Source: Candidatus Aegiribacteria sp. (GTDB lineage: Bacteria; Fermentibacterota; Fermentibacteria; Fermentibacterales; JCC-6). Taken from it: a stretch of DNA of 49,590 bases. Within the stretch, counting starts at the first letter, position 1. The number at the start of each line of letters is the position of its first letter. Below, one piece after another: positions 34,076 to 43,187 of this stretch. A program made the translations under genes and the position numbers. Under the pieces are notes generated by a model. That model ran no database searches. It was not told the DNA's origin and was given only the letters and a program-made list of their open reading frames with translations. Location: contig JAGLOY010000081.1 in the NCBI GenBank assembly GCA_023138735.1, positions 1 to 49,590 of the forward strand. The letters run 5' to 3'.

Positions 34076-36955
34076 ATGAAATATGTCATCGCACCCATTC
34101 GAAGCTGGTACTCGTTCAGGTACGGTGTTGAATCCCCTGCATCGCTGGCAGCGGGAATTGCCCGATGCGGATATGCCGGAGGGATCCTTGCGGACTCCGC
34201 TGTTGTAACCGGTCAGCTGGAATTCGTTGCGGCATGCAGAGAGAACGGAATCATCGGGGCTGCGGGAGCTTTCCTGACGATCAGAGGAAAAACAGTAGTA
34301 TTTGCAGCTCTGCAAGGCGGATGGAGCGACCTCTGCAGCCTTATAACCTCCACGACGGTTCCGGAGCGGGTTTCAACAGAGGAATCACTGGCAGCATGCA
34401 AAAAACTGGCAGCGATAGTTGATAAGCCTTTCGGAGCAAGGGTGCTGAAGAATGAAATGGGGTTCAATGGTCCGGTATTCGTCTCTCTTTTACCCGAGTT
34501 CATGACCGGCAGAAAAGTAAGCTCGGGAGAGCGTGAGATCCTTGATCAGGGATGCCGCCCTCTGGCATCCTGGCCGGTTGTGTTTAAAGATTCGGGCAGC
34601 ATCGAAACCCACAGGATCCTTCGAAGAGGATATCTGGCTATCGAGAAAAGGAACCCGGATCCAGGTGAATCCGCCGGAGAGAATAATGTGTTGCCGGATA
34701 TTGAGACGTTCGAAGAAAGCTTCAGCGGTGCGGAACATTCACTGGCGGAAAACATGCGGCTCTCAGAACTGATTTCAACAGAACCCTCCGAGACAGGTAA
34801 AGTGAGGAATAGAATCTTATCGGAGGAAAGGATGCTTAGCGGGATTGTGAAGAAAAGACTAAGATCCCTCTACAATGAAAGCCCTTCCGCCCGACGCAGG
34901 CTGGAAATGGAACTGAAAGTCATATGCGAAAACGGGCTGGCCGGCTATTTCCTCCGATTTTATGAAATTATCGAGTACTGCAGAGAAAAAAGCATTGCAG
35001 TATCAGCCAGAGGTTCCGCCGGGGGCAGCATTATCGCATACCTCCTGGGCATATCCATAATCTGCCCCATTCAGCATGGGCTCTCCTTCTCACGTTTTTT
35101 CAATGTTCTCCGTTCGAGACCTCCCGACATAGACCTTGATATTGACAGTTCGAGGAGGGATGAAGTCATAAAATGGTTCCTCAGAAAGGCAGGAAAGTGC
35201 GGGGCGGCTGTTTCGCAGATAGTAACACACCGCGCAAGGTCTGCCTTCAGGGTTGCGGCATCAGGCCTGGGTATAAGCAGCAGGGAGACCGACGATCTTA
35301 CTAAACTTCTTCGCTTCCATGATAATGCTGCCTGGAGCAGATTGGCTGCTTCTGCAGCACTGCGGGATTCGAAACTCATCAGGAATATTCCTTCCCACCT
35401 GGCGCCACATCCGTGCGGGCTTGTCTGCACGAGCGAGGCGGTGGACACACTTGTACCCCTTCAACCGAGTCCCAGCGGGTACGATATAACCCATTTCGAC
35501 AAGGATGGGATTGAGGAGATAGGGCTTCTGAAAATGGATCTGCTGGGCCAGAGAGGGCTCACAACAATATCCCTTGCGTGCTCGACACTTGGAAAAACCC
35601 CGATGAGTATTTTTCGCAGAGGGGGAGGCATCCCGGATGCTGCCGGGAGCCTCCTGGATTCCGGCAGGACCATAGGAGTGGTTCATGTTGAATCACCAGC
35701 TATGAGGGGTCTGCTGAAGGAGATGAAGATACGTACAATGGAAGATGTGGCAAGAGCTCTCGCGCTGGTAAGGCCCGGAGCATCAGCAGGAGGAGGAAGA
35801 AAGACTTACCTTGACTGTGTTCATTCTGAATCGATTCATAATTCCTCACTGCCTGAACTGCGATCGATTCTGAAGGAGAACCTTGGAGTAATGCTCTACC
35901 AGGAAGACGTATCCAAAGCCGCTGAAGTACTTCTGGGAAGTGATGAAGCTTCTTCCGATCTTTTAAGGAGAAGGCTCAAGAAGAAACTGGTTGATAAGGA
36001 AGAAATTATCTCAATCTGCAGACGCAGAGGGATGAAGCCTGCGAAGGCGGAAAGCATCTGGGAAGTGCTCTCCAGCTATGCCGGCTACGGTTTCTGCAAG
36101 GCTCATGCGTTTACATATGGTGCCGTCTCCTGCGCGGCAGCACTTCTGAAGGCGAAGCACCCCGCCCTTTACATGGCATCTGTGATGGCGGCCGGGGGCG
36201 GATTTTACAGCTCGAGAGTTTATCTTGAAGAGGCCAGAAGACTTGGTATTTCGTTCATGCCTCCTGGAGTGAACACTGGAAAATGGCTCACTCGCGCGAA
36301 TGAAGAGGGAAAAATAATGCCGGGATTTCATCATCTCAAGGGAATGGGAAGTACGGAATACGAGAAATTGAGAAACGGCAGACCGTATAAATATCCTTCT
36401 GAAGTACTCGAAGCAGGCTGCGGGATGTCTCTGTGCAGAAACATGGCTGCAGCGGGTTGCTTCCGGGAAGCAGGTTTTCCGCCACCGGCCGCACTTCTGC
36501 AGCTGGAGGCAGGTGATGGCGGTTTTTTTCATGGTATGCCGCCGGGTATCCCTGATCTTCCCGACTATTCCATCAGTAACAGGGTCGCCATGGAACTCGG
36601 TCTGCTTAACCTCCCGCTTTCAGCGTCACCCCTGGAGCTGATCACCCGCCCGGAGGGAACGATCCCTCTGGGACGAATCGGATCATTGATCAAAATAAAG
36701 GTCTGGGGAAGGTTCGTTACAGGGAGAAGGCTTGCCGCTGGCGCAGGTTTCCTTATGCTTGAGGACAATACTGGAGTTGCGGATGTTTTTCTGCCATCAC
36801 CGCTCTTCAGGAGGGCCGAGTCTATTCTTGTTCGTTCTGAAGCTACCGTTATAGTAAGGGGCAGGGTAGAAAGAGGGGGCAGGATACGGGGACTTTCAGT
36901 AGAAGCCGGTCCCCTTTCAGCAGCCCCGCTGGAGCCTGAACCGTCAGAGAAATAG
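34076..36955 (+). CDS. DnaE-type DNA polymerase III alpha subunit-like, short form (DnaE2/ImuC-like)
   Basis: This is a C-family polymerase of 959 residues, shorter than replicative DnaE (about 1150). The palm catalytic Asp residues are present: RPPDIDLDID (Asp351, 353, 355) and KMDLLGQRGLTT (Asp488). SARGSAGGSIIAYLLGI, APHPCGLV and GYGFCKAHAFTYGAVSC are the usual PolIII motifs. An OB fold (VWGRFVTGRRLAAGAGFLMLEDNTG) lies at the C-terminus; the tau-binding end is missing. The PHP domain has lost its metal His residues (PIRSWYS instead of the HVHSxYS type). It lacks a Shine-Dalgarno site. These traits fit an error-prone DnaE2-like enzyme in translesion synthesis. I see no imuA or imuB nearby. 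Confidence 0.82.
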   Translation: MKYVIAPIRSWYSFRYGVESPASLAAGIARCGYAGGILADSAVVTGQLEFVAACRENGIIGAAGAFLTIRGKTVVFAALQGGWSDLCSLITSTTVPERVSTEESLAACKKLAAIVDKPFGARVLKNEMGFNGPVFVSLLPEFMTGRKVSSGEREILDQGCRPLASWPVVFKDSGSIETHRILRRGYLAIEKRNPDPGESAGENNVLPDIETFEESFSGAEHSLAENMRLSELISTEPSETGKVRNRILSEERMLSGIVKKRLRSLYNESPSARRRLEMELKVICENGLAGYFLRFYEIIEYCREKSIAVSARGSAGGSIIAYLLGISIICPIQHGLSFSRFFNVLRSRPPDIDLDIDSSRRDEVIKWFLRKAGKCGAAVSQIVTHRARSAFRVAASGLGISSRETDDLTKLLRFHDNAAWSRLAASAALRDSKLIRNIPSHLAPHPCGLVCTSEAVDTLVPLQPSPSGYDITHFDKDGIEEIGLLKMDLLGQRGLTTISLACSTLGKTPMSIFRRGGGIPDAAGSLLDSGRTIGVVHVESPAMRGLLKEMKIRTMEDVARALALVRPGASAGGGRKTYLDCVHSESIHNSSLPELRSILKENLGVMLYQEDVSKAAEVLLGSDEASSDLLRRRLKKKLVDKEEIISICRRRGMKPAKAESIWEVLSSYAGYGFCKAHAFTYGAVSCAAALLKAKHPALYMASVMAAGGGFYSSRVYLEEARRLGISFMPPGVNTGKWLTRANEEGKIMPGFHHLKGMGSTEYEKLRNGRPYKYPSEVLEAGCGMSLCRNMAAAGCFREAGFPPPAALLQLEAGDGGFFHGMPPGIPDLPDYSISNRVAMELGLLNLPLSASPLELITRPEGTIPLGRIGSLIKIKVWGRFVTGRRLAAGAGFLMLEDNTGVADVFLPSPLFRRAESILVRSEATVIVRGRVERGGRIRGLSVEAGPLSAAPLEPEPSEK

Positions 36956-36986
36956 ATTTCGAAAATTATGCGGGAAGGATACGCAG

Positions 36987-39365
36987 ATGTCTATCAATCC
37001 AATCAGACCAGAAGAACTCAAATGGACATGTCCATTGGAAGCTCTTGATTTCAAAACCACAGCGGACATAAAACCTACAGGAGAGATAGTCGGCCAGGAA
37101 AGGGCTATAAAGGCTCTCAAACTCGGTCTCGAAATTCATTCTATAGGGTACAACATGTTCGTAACAGGAATATCCGGAACAGGGCGTGAAACAACCATTA
37201 AGAAAATTCTGGAAAGCATCGATACTACCACAGATAAACTGAGAGACATCATGTACGTTCGAAACATGGAAGATCCCAGAAACCCGATAGCACTAACTTT
37301 TCCTGCGGGAGACGGTGTCAGATTCGTTACAGCTGTGGAAGAATGTGTACAGCTCCTCAAAAGCAACATTCCCGCTGTCCTGGGCAGCGAAAAGGCCGAA
37401 ATGGAAAGCAGGGCAATAAGGGCAATCTACCAGGACAGAAAAAAGACTATTATGGATGCCATCAAGAAGGAAGCTGACGAAGCCAGCTTCTCCATAGTTA
37501 ATTTACCCATCGCGCCTGGGGAATTCAGACCGGATGTTCTTCCCGTGATTAACGACGAAACGGTTACCTTCGATACTCTTCAGAAAATGATGGACGAAGG
37601 GAAGCTTAAAGAGGAAGATCTGAAGAAGTACATGGAACTGCATGAAGAACTTTTCAAGAAGCTCACAGACGTCTTCAGAAAAACCCACGATATGGAAATA
37701 GAGATCCAGATAAAGCTCGAGAAAATGTACCGCAGACTTGTGAAACCTACAATATCCGGAATTGTCTCCATTCTTAAGGAAATTGGTAACGATAAGGCGG
37801 ATAAATGGGCTGATTCGATAGTGGAGATTATTCTTGAAAATCTCAAGGATTTCGCGGAGAGTTCGGAGGGCAAAGATCCATACGTTCTTTTTACACCCAA
37901 CCTGATACTTGATAACGCAGGGAAAACCAAGCGGCCGGTTGTGATCGAGGAATTTCCCGATTCAATAAGCCTCTTCGGAAACATCAATCGAGTTGTGGTT
38001 GATGGGAAACCCTACAGTGATCATACGATGATCAGACCAGGTGCCCTGCATAAGGCTGATGAGGGCTACCTTATCATGAACGCCCTGGATCTGGTCAGAT
38101 CACCGGATCTATGGCAGAGACTTATTCAGACCCTCAGGAACCAGACGACTGTAATCAGGAGCCATGATCCTATGGGTCTGTATCCGGTTCATCTTCATCC
38201 CGAGCCGATTGATACCAATGCCAAGATCATTCTTATCGGTTCTTCGAAGCTCTATTATCTTCTTGCTTCCTACGAGCCGGAGTTCGGTCTTCTCTTCCGG
38301 GTCAGGGCTGCTTTCGATTTTACAATGGACTCCACAGTTGAGAATATCCGTGATTTCACCAATGTTATTGCATGGATCATTAAAGCTGAGGACCTGCTCC
38401 CTATGGATGCAAATGCTGTTGCAGCGGTTGTGGAAGAGAGTGTCAGGCTGGCCGGCCTGCAGGACAGACTTTCCCTGGAATTCAACAGAGTCACCGATTA
38501 TCTTCGCCAGTCAAACTACTTCGCCAGACAGAGGAATGATTCAATCGTTACCGCTGACCATGTCAGGGAAGCAATACAGGAAAAAATTAACCGATTGAAT
38601 CTCAGTGAGTCTTACGCGACCCGGCGTATTATCGATGACACAGTAATGGTCGATACTCAAGGAGAAAAAATTGGACAGGTAAACGGTCTTGCCGTGTACC
38701 AGGGAGTTGATTACTCCTTTGGGCTGCCTGCAAGAATATCAACAAGGGTTTCCGTCGGGAGAAAAGGGTTGATCAATGTTGAGCGTGAGTCAGATATGTC
38801 TGGAACTACGCATACAAAGGGAATGCTTATAATATCTGGCTTCATACAGGGTAAATTTGCAAGGGAATACCCTCTCTCCCTCTCCGCCAGTGTCGTGTTC
38901 GAGCAGAGTTACGGTGGAGTGGACGGGGACAGCGCATCTTCAACGGAGCTTTACGTTCTGCTCAGTGCACTCTCGGAGATTCCAATAAGGCAGGACATTG
39001 CCGTCACCGGTTCGGTTAACCAGTTTGGAGAAATACAGGCTATAGGCGGGGTTAACGAAAAGGTGGAGGGTTTCTTCCGCATATGCAGCGGCAAGGGATT
39101 AACTGGAACCCAGGGTGTAATGATCCCGAAAGCGAACGTAAAAGACCTGCAGCTTCGCGAAAACGTCATTGATGCTGTCATGGATGGCATGTTCCACATA
39201 TATCCTATAGAGTTCATTGAGCAGGGCATCGAACTTCTCATGAAAACAGAAGCTGGGGAGATACTGGGTGATGGAACGTATCCTTCCGATACGATTTACG
39301 GAAAGGTTGACCGCAGGCTCAGGCAGATGGCAGCAACACTGAGAAAATTCTCCTACCACAGCTGA
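36987..39365 (+). CDS. Lon-family AAA (AAA_32) protease with Lon C-terminal domain
   Basis: The 792-residue protein is a LonB/LonC-like protease. The N-terminal ATPase region opens with VGQERAIKALKLGLEI and has a P-loop GISGTGRET, in which Arg replaces the usual Lys. A long helical insert (about 120-260) follows. The second AAA part includes EEFPDSISLFGNIN, ALHKADEGYLIMNALDL and IILIGSSKLYYLL. The C-terminal protease domain has the Ser-Lys dyad, Ser649 in GDSASST and Lys692 in GVNEKVEGF. Their separation of 43 residues equals that of E. coli Lon. It follows the polymerase gene after 31 bp, with GGAAGGA about 8 bp before the ATG, so they may be cotranscribed. Confidence 0.88.
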   Translation: MSINPIRPEELKWTCPLEALDFKTTADIKPTGEIVGQERAIKALKLGLEIHSIGYNMFVTGISGTGRETTIKKILESIDTTTDKLRDIMYVRNMEDPRNPIALTFPAGDGVRFVTAVEECVQLLKSNIPAVLGSEKAEMESRAIRAIYQDRKKTIMDAIKKEADEASFSIVNLPIAPGEFRPDVLPVINDETVTFDTLQKMMDEGKLKEEDLKKYMELHEELFKKLTDVFRKTHDMEIEIQIKLEKMYRRLVKPTISGIVSILKEIGNDKADKWADSIVEIILENLKDFAESSEGKDPYVLFTPNLILDNAGKTKRPVVIEEFPDSISLFGNINRVVVDGKPYSDHTMIRPGALHKADEGYLIMNALDLVRSPDLWQRLIQTLRNQTTVIRSHDPMGLYPVHLHPEPIDTNAKIILIGSSKLYYLLASYEPEFGLLFRVRAAFDFTMDSTVENIRDFTNVIAWIIKAEDLLPMDANAVAAVVEESVRLAGLQDRLSLEFNRVTDYLRQSNYFARQRNDSIVTADHVREAIQEKINRLNLSESYATRRIIDDTVMVDTQGEKIGQVNGLAVYQGVDYSFGLPARISTRVSVGRKGLINVERESDMSGTTHTKGMLIISGFIQGKFAREYPLSLSASVVFEQSYGGVDGDSASSTELYVLLSALSEIPIRQDIAVTGSVNQFGEIQAIGGVNEKVEGFFRICSGKGLTGTQGVMIPKANVKDLQLRENVIDAVMDGMFHIYPIEFIEQGIELLMKTEAGEILGDGTYPSDTIYGKVDRRLRQMAATLRKFSYHS

Positions 39366-39436
39366 GGTCGTTTTGATGAAGGCTTCAGGTAAAATACTCC
39401 GGCGGTGTGCACGGTCACGCTTGACCTGCCCACCTG

Positions 39437-40618
39437 CTAGTTGAGCTTCTGCAGAGCCTGTTCCATATCGGCAATAATGTCAGCTTCATCTTCCAGGCCG
39501 ACCGATACGCGAATGAGTACGGGTGAGATACCTGCCTTGAGCAGTTCCTCCTCACCCATCGCAGAGTGGGTCGTGGATGCAGGATGGGTCACGATTGTCA
39601 TGCATGTTCCCAGATGCGTTGCGTGAACAAGCAGCTTGAATGCATCAATGACTCTGACGGCATCTTCGTAAGAACCTTTAACTTCAAACGACATCAGCGA
39701 GCTGCACCCCTTCATCTGTTTCTGATAGACCTTATGGTAGGGATTTGAAGCAAGTCCAGGGTAGTTCACAGAGCTGACACTGGGATGCTCGTCAAGGTAT
39801 CTGGCCAGAATCATGGCGTTGTGACAATGTCTCTCCATACGGAGGGAGAGGTGTTCGAGACCGATCAGGTTCAGCCAGGCATTGAACGGTGAGAGCGAAG
39901 CGCCTATATAGCGAATGCATCCCTGACGGATACCTTCCACCAGCTCGCGTGGTCCGCAGATTATCCCCCCGAGGGCAGAGGCGTTTCCGCAGATGTACTT
40001 GGTCGTAGAGTGCACGACGATGTCCGCTCCGAGGTCTACAGGATTCTGCAGTGCAGGTGTACATATCGTGTTATCGACAATGAGCGGGAGCCCATGTTTC
40101 TTTGCCAGCTTCGCCAACTCGGGTAAGTCAGCTATGAACAGATTTGGATTGCTCGGACTCTCCACAAAAAGGAACTTCGTACGAGGTGTGATATTCGATT
40201 CCCAGGCTTCGATATTCTGGGGAGAGGTTATCCAGTTAACATTCGCGCCCATCCGATCGAGTCCCTTCTGGAATAGCCCGAAAGTTCCCCCATAAACCAG
40301 ATTGGAGGACAGAAATTCATCACCCTTGTCAAGTAGATGATGGGCCAGCATAAAGATCGCCGACATTCCGGAGGAAGTGGCGATGGCAGATTCCGTGTGT
40401 TCAAGAACAGCCATTCGCTGTTCAAAGGATTGCACCGTTGGGTTGTCCCATCGTCCATACGTGAAACCCGGCTTCTCACCACGGAATATCTGTGCAGCTT
40501 CTCTGGCGTCTTCGTAGGGGTAAGCCACCGTCTGATAGATGGGAATCGTCATGCTGTCAGGCTGATAGCCCGATCGTCCTGCATGAATAGCATTGGTATT
40601 GAAACGGCGCTCATCCAT
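39437..40618 (-). CDS. Cys/Met-metabolism PLP enzyme (O-acetylhomoserine sulfhydrylase-like)
   Basis: This is a gamma-family PLP enzyme of 393 residues. YGRWDNPTVQSFEQRMAVLE, SSGMSAIFMLAHHLL, VDNTICTPALQNPVDLGADIVVHSTTKYICGN (PLP Lys in STTKY) and YIGASLSPFNAWLNLIGLEHLSLRMERH fit the group of O-acetylhomoserine sulfhydrylase, cystathionine gamma-synthase and methionine gamma-lyase. By eye the sulfhydrylase/lyase branch is closer, but the reaction cannot be fixed without a tree. It would make or break the gamma C-S bond of homocysteine or methionine. The gene is alone and divergent from the pyruvyltransferase gene. Confidence 0.85.
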   Translation of the reverse strand: MDERRFNTNAIHAGRSGYQPDSMTIPIYQTVAYPYEDAREAAQIFRGEKPGFTYGRWDNPTVQSFEQRMAVLEHTESAIATSSGMSAIFMLAHHLLDKGDEFLSSNLVYGGTFGLFQKGLDRMGANVNWITSPQNIEAWESNITPRTKFLFVESPSNPNLFIADLPELAKLAKKHGLPLIVDNTICTPALQNPVDLGADIVVHSTTKYICGNASALGGIICGPRELVEGIRQGCIRYIGASLSPFNAWLNLIGLEHLSLRMERHCHNAMILARYLDEHPSVSSVNYPGLASNPYHKVYQKQMKGCSSLMSFEVKGSYEDAVRVIDAFKLLVHATHLGTCMTIVTHPASTTHSAMGEEELLKAGISPVLIRVSVGLEDEADIIADMEQALQKLN

Positions 40619-40699
40619 GAAACCATCTCCATTCTCTCGGTCTAACTGTAGCTGATCGGTTGCATTTAACAGAAAATAACCAGTAAAATAATAGGAGTC

Positions 40700-40861
40700 T
40701 TAATTTAACAATTTCTGCAGTTCTCGCAAGTCTGCACATCTGCCACAATAAACCTCTGATTCCTGCCTGAAATTCAGCATGCCACCTGAGGAAGCACGTA
40801 AACATCGCTGTAGCCAGTCCCCGCGAAACTGCAGGGAACAATTGTCTGACTCACCGAACAA
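40700..40861 (-). CDS. Possible 53-residue Cys-containing small ORF
   Basis: An open frame on the minus strand runs from TTG 40861 to TAA at 40700. It predicts a peptide with SLQFRGDWLQRCL, SGGMLNFRQES and EVYCGRCADLRELQKLLN. There are four Cys, two of them as CGRC. The composition looks protein-like, but there is no clear ribosome site. It overlaps the divergent promoter region, and I know no homolog. It may be a remnant or a chance frame. Treat it as a candidate only. Confidence 0.2.
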   Translation of the reverse strand: MFGESDNCSLQFRGDWLQRCLRASSGGMLNFRQESEVYCGRCADLRELQKLLN

Positions 40862-40864
40862 TTG
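40836..40864. promoter_or_regulatory. Two GAACAATTG direct repeats, 20 bp apart
   Basis: GAACAATTG occurs at 40836-40844 and 40856-40864, two helical turns apart and just ahead of the pyruvyltransferase start at 40879. Each contains the palindrome CAATTG. It is a likely binding site for a dimeric regulator. Confidence 0.4.
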
Positions 40865-40878
40865 AGTATATTCTCGTT

Positions 40879-42048
40879 ATGAAAAAAGTATTTTCTGCTT
40901 CATGGGGACAGCTGGAAAAAGGCGGTTCAAACGTTGGCGATGAGGCTATATTTGCCTCACAGGTAAGAGACCTCTCCTCTCTTGAGGATATCCGCATTGG
41001 AGTGATGTCCGGCGTTCCTGAGAAAACTGAAGAAGTTTACGATGTAAAATCCTTCGATGTGGCAAAGGGAAAGCTCCGCGCAATGACCCGTGGTGTCAGG
41101 TGGTGTGATGTAGTGATTGTCGGCGGAGGTGAACTGGCTCAGGATAGATCATCACTTCTTTATACGCCTTTCAACCTGCACCCCATCAGACTTGCAAAGC
41201 GTTTTGGAAAACCTGCTTTTGCGTGGTCAGTTGGGATCGGGCAGGGAAATGAACTTGCGAGGTGGACCCCTGGTCAGCTTCGTAAATGGCTTGGTTACTG
41301 TAATGGTATTACTGTCCGGGACAGGCCTTCCCTCGAAATCCTTCTTGACCTGGGACTGAATCCTGAAAAAGTTAAACTTGCCTCAGACTCCACCTTCACT
41401 CTGGCAGGCGACTACGCGCAGCCCCACACTACATCTGAAATTCTTGGCGTCGCCTTGAGGAACGTATCCAACAGACAGGGTAACATTCTACCCCTTGAGA
41501 TAAGGAGAAAGCTCGGATTATACCGGGAACCGGATGTCACCGGTATCAGAAGAAAATGGGCGGATCTCCTTGACAGACACATCGATATCCATGGTGGAGA
41601 GATACGTTTCTTTCCCTTCCATACCGGAAGCCTCTCGAATTCTGACGATTCTGAATGTGAAGCTGTAATGGCAATGATGAAGCACAGTGATCGTGTTACA
41701 GTAATCATGCCCACCGGCATAAGAAATTTTCTGACAAAGATTTCCGAATGCAGGATAATTCTCACAGTACCTCTTCACGGGTCTATCCTTGCTTTGGTTA
41801 CCGGCACGATTCCGATCGCCGTACCGTACGCCTCCAAGGGTTACAGATTCATGGAGGAAGCAGGTATCGCAGATCTTACTGTCGACTCTTCTTCAGACAA
41901 TTGGAGTGAGGAATTGAGCGTTCTTCTCGATAGAACCTGGGACACTTCCCAGAATATCCTGCAGGTTCTTTCTGAAAAGAGAAGTGAACTGGCTGAAAAA
42001 TGTACACTGAACCTTGAACTATTCCGACAGACATGCCTGCAGCCATAA
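40879..42048 (+). CDS. Polysaccharide pyruvyl transferase family protein
   Basis: This family transfers a pyruvate ketal from phosphoenolpyruvate to glycans (CsaB, WcaK). The 389-residue protein has the expected GGSNVGDEAIFASQVRDL, VVIVGGGELAQDRSS, SVGIGQGNELARWTPG, GITVRDRPSLEILLDLGL and the late TVPLHGSILALVTGTIPIAVPYASKG. It is a stand-alone gene next to endonuclease IV, which overlaps the operon space only by closeness (13 bp gap to nfo). The acceptor is unknown, but it fits the glycan theme of the window. Confidence 0.85.
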   Translation: MKKVFSASWGQLEKGGSNVGDEAIFASQVRDLSSLEDIRIGVMSGVPEKTEEVYDVKSFDVAKGKLRAMTRGVRWCDVVIVGGGELAQDRSSLLYTPFNLHPIRLAKRFGKPAFAWSVGIGQGNELARWTPGQLRKWLGYCNGITVRDRPSLEILLDLGLNPEKVKLASDSTFTLAGDYAQPHTTSEILGVALRNVSNRQGNILPLEIRRKLGLYREPDVTGIRRKWADLLDRHIDIHGGEIRFFPFHTGSLSNSDDSECEAVMAMMKHSDRVTVIMPTGIRNFLTKISECRIILTVPLHGSILALVTGTIPIAVPYASKGYRFMEEAGIADLTVDSSSDNWSEELSVLLDRTWDTSQNILQVLSEKRSELAEKCTLNLELFRQTCLQP

Positions 42049-42061
42049 CGGGATTTCAAGC

Positions 42062-42880
42062 ATGATACCGGGAATCCACGTTTCCGTTAATGGAGGGCTG
42101 GAAAAGGCGCTCGATACACTTACCGAGTTGGGGCTGCCCTGCGGTCAGATATTCACATCAAACCAGCAGCAGTGGAAGGCTCGTACTGTCAAGGAAGTAG
42201 AGGTCGAAAGATACAAAAGCAGAACGGCTACGATTATCTCCCACACCTCATACCTCATCAACCTTGCTTCTTCGAACAAGAGGGTTGTGAAGTTATCCGT
42301 TCCAGCTCTGGAAGCCGAGTTGGAGAGAATCCATATACTTGGAATTAAATGGTGTGTTCTTCACCCTGGAGCCCATCTCGGCGCAGGGGAAGATGAAGGA
42401 ATTAAAAAGATATCATCGCTGACCCGAAAGATACTTCTTAACTCACCTTCGGATACGGGGATCCTTTACGAGAATACTGCCGGACAGGGAACCACTTTAG
42501 GGTATACGTTCGGGCAGCTCGCACAATTGCTTGAACAAACCTCCATAGCTGACCGGACCGGGATCTGCTTTGACACGTGCCACGCCTTCGCCGCCGGTTA
42601 CGATCTTTCCTCCGAACAGGCTGTGCGGGAAGCCCTGATTAAGTTCAACAGTACCGTTGGAATTGAAAGGATTAAAGCCTTTCATATCAATGATTCAAAG
42701 AATGAATGTGGAAGTCGCAAAGATCGTCATGCCACTATTGGAGAAGGACTGATAGGCCTCGAGCCCCTCCGGTACCTTGCTTCAATGCCCGAATTCAAGG
42801 AAATTCCCGGAATTGCGGAAACACCGGGAACTGACAGTGACAGGGCACAGGATATTGAGAAAGTAGTCTCTCCATATTGA
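42062..42880 (+). CDS. nfo: Endonuclease IV (AP endonuclease)
   Basis: This zinc-dependent endonuclease cuts DNA at abasic sites. The TIM-barrel ligands appear in order: IPGIHVSVNGGLEKAL, ISHTSYLINLAS, CVLHPGAHLGAG, ILYENTAGQGTTLG, GICFDTCHAFAAGYDL, FHINDSKNECGSRKDRHATIGEG and the late GIAETPGTD. The start at ATG 42062 begins the conserved block; an in-frame ATG at 42014 adds 16 residues that overlap the preceding gene. The length is 272 residues. It lies 13 bp after the pyruvyltransferase stop. Confidence 0.93.
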   Translation: MIPGIHVSVNGGLEKALDTLTELGLPCGQIFTSNQQQWKARTVKEVEVERYKSRTATIISHTSYLINLASSNKRVVKLSVPALEAELERIHILGIKWCVLHPGAHLGAGEDEGIKKISSLTRKILLNSPSDTGILYENTAGQGTTLGYTFGQLAQLLEQTSIADRTGICFDTCHAFAAGYDLSSEQAVREALIKFNSTVGIERIKAFHINDSKNECGSRKDRHATIGEGLIGLEPLRYLASMPEFKEIPGIAETPGTDSDRAQDIEKVVSPY

Positions 42881-42934
42881 CCTGAGCTACCTCCCGCCAG
42901 ATTATTCATATGTGAGCGTATCAGAGGAGGGGTT

Positions 42935-43144
42935 TTGGAGAATCAGGGATACAGACCATACGGGCGGTGGGTGATAATCCTTACTTTGCTCGTATGTACC
43001 TTAAAGTCATTTTCAGGCAGCAGCACATATACCGATTGCCGCATAATCATGCTAGTATTGAATGAAGTATTATCTGATCAATCAATTGAGCTACTTGAGA
43101 TTGGCTCTTTTAATACTGAAACGAAGGCTCCGGATCATATATAA
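42935..43144 (+). CDS. Possible small membrane protein, TTG start
   Basis: A 69-residue frame begins at TTG 42935, with an AGGAGG 4 bp before it (spacing short). It has one hydrophobic stretch (WVIILTLLVCTLKSF, about residues 12-26) and then a polar tail with a Cys. No family is recognised. The rest of 42881-43187 has no feature I can name. It could be a chance frame; the strong Shine-Dalgarno-like run is its main support. Confidence 0.35.
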   Translation: MENQGYRPYGRWVIILTLLVCTLKSFSGSSTYTDCRIIMLVLNEVLSDQSIELLEIGSFNTETKAPDHI

Positions 43145-43187
43145 GTAGCTCTACATTAAAGGGTCGTCTAAACAGAGGGGGATTTTC

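Noticed and set aside
40619-40878. SAM or S-box riboswitch ahead of the sulfhydrylase-type gene
   Set aside because: Read on the minus strand, the leader shows none of the SAM-I core elements and no terminator hairpin with a T-run.
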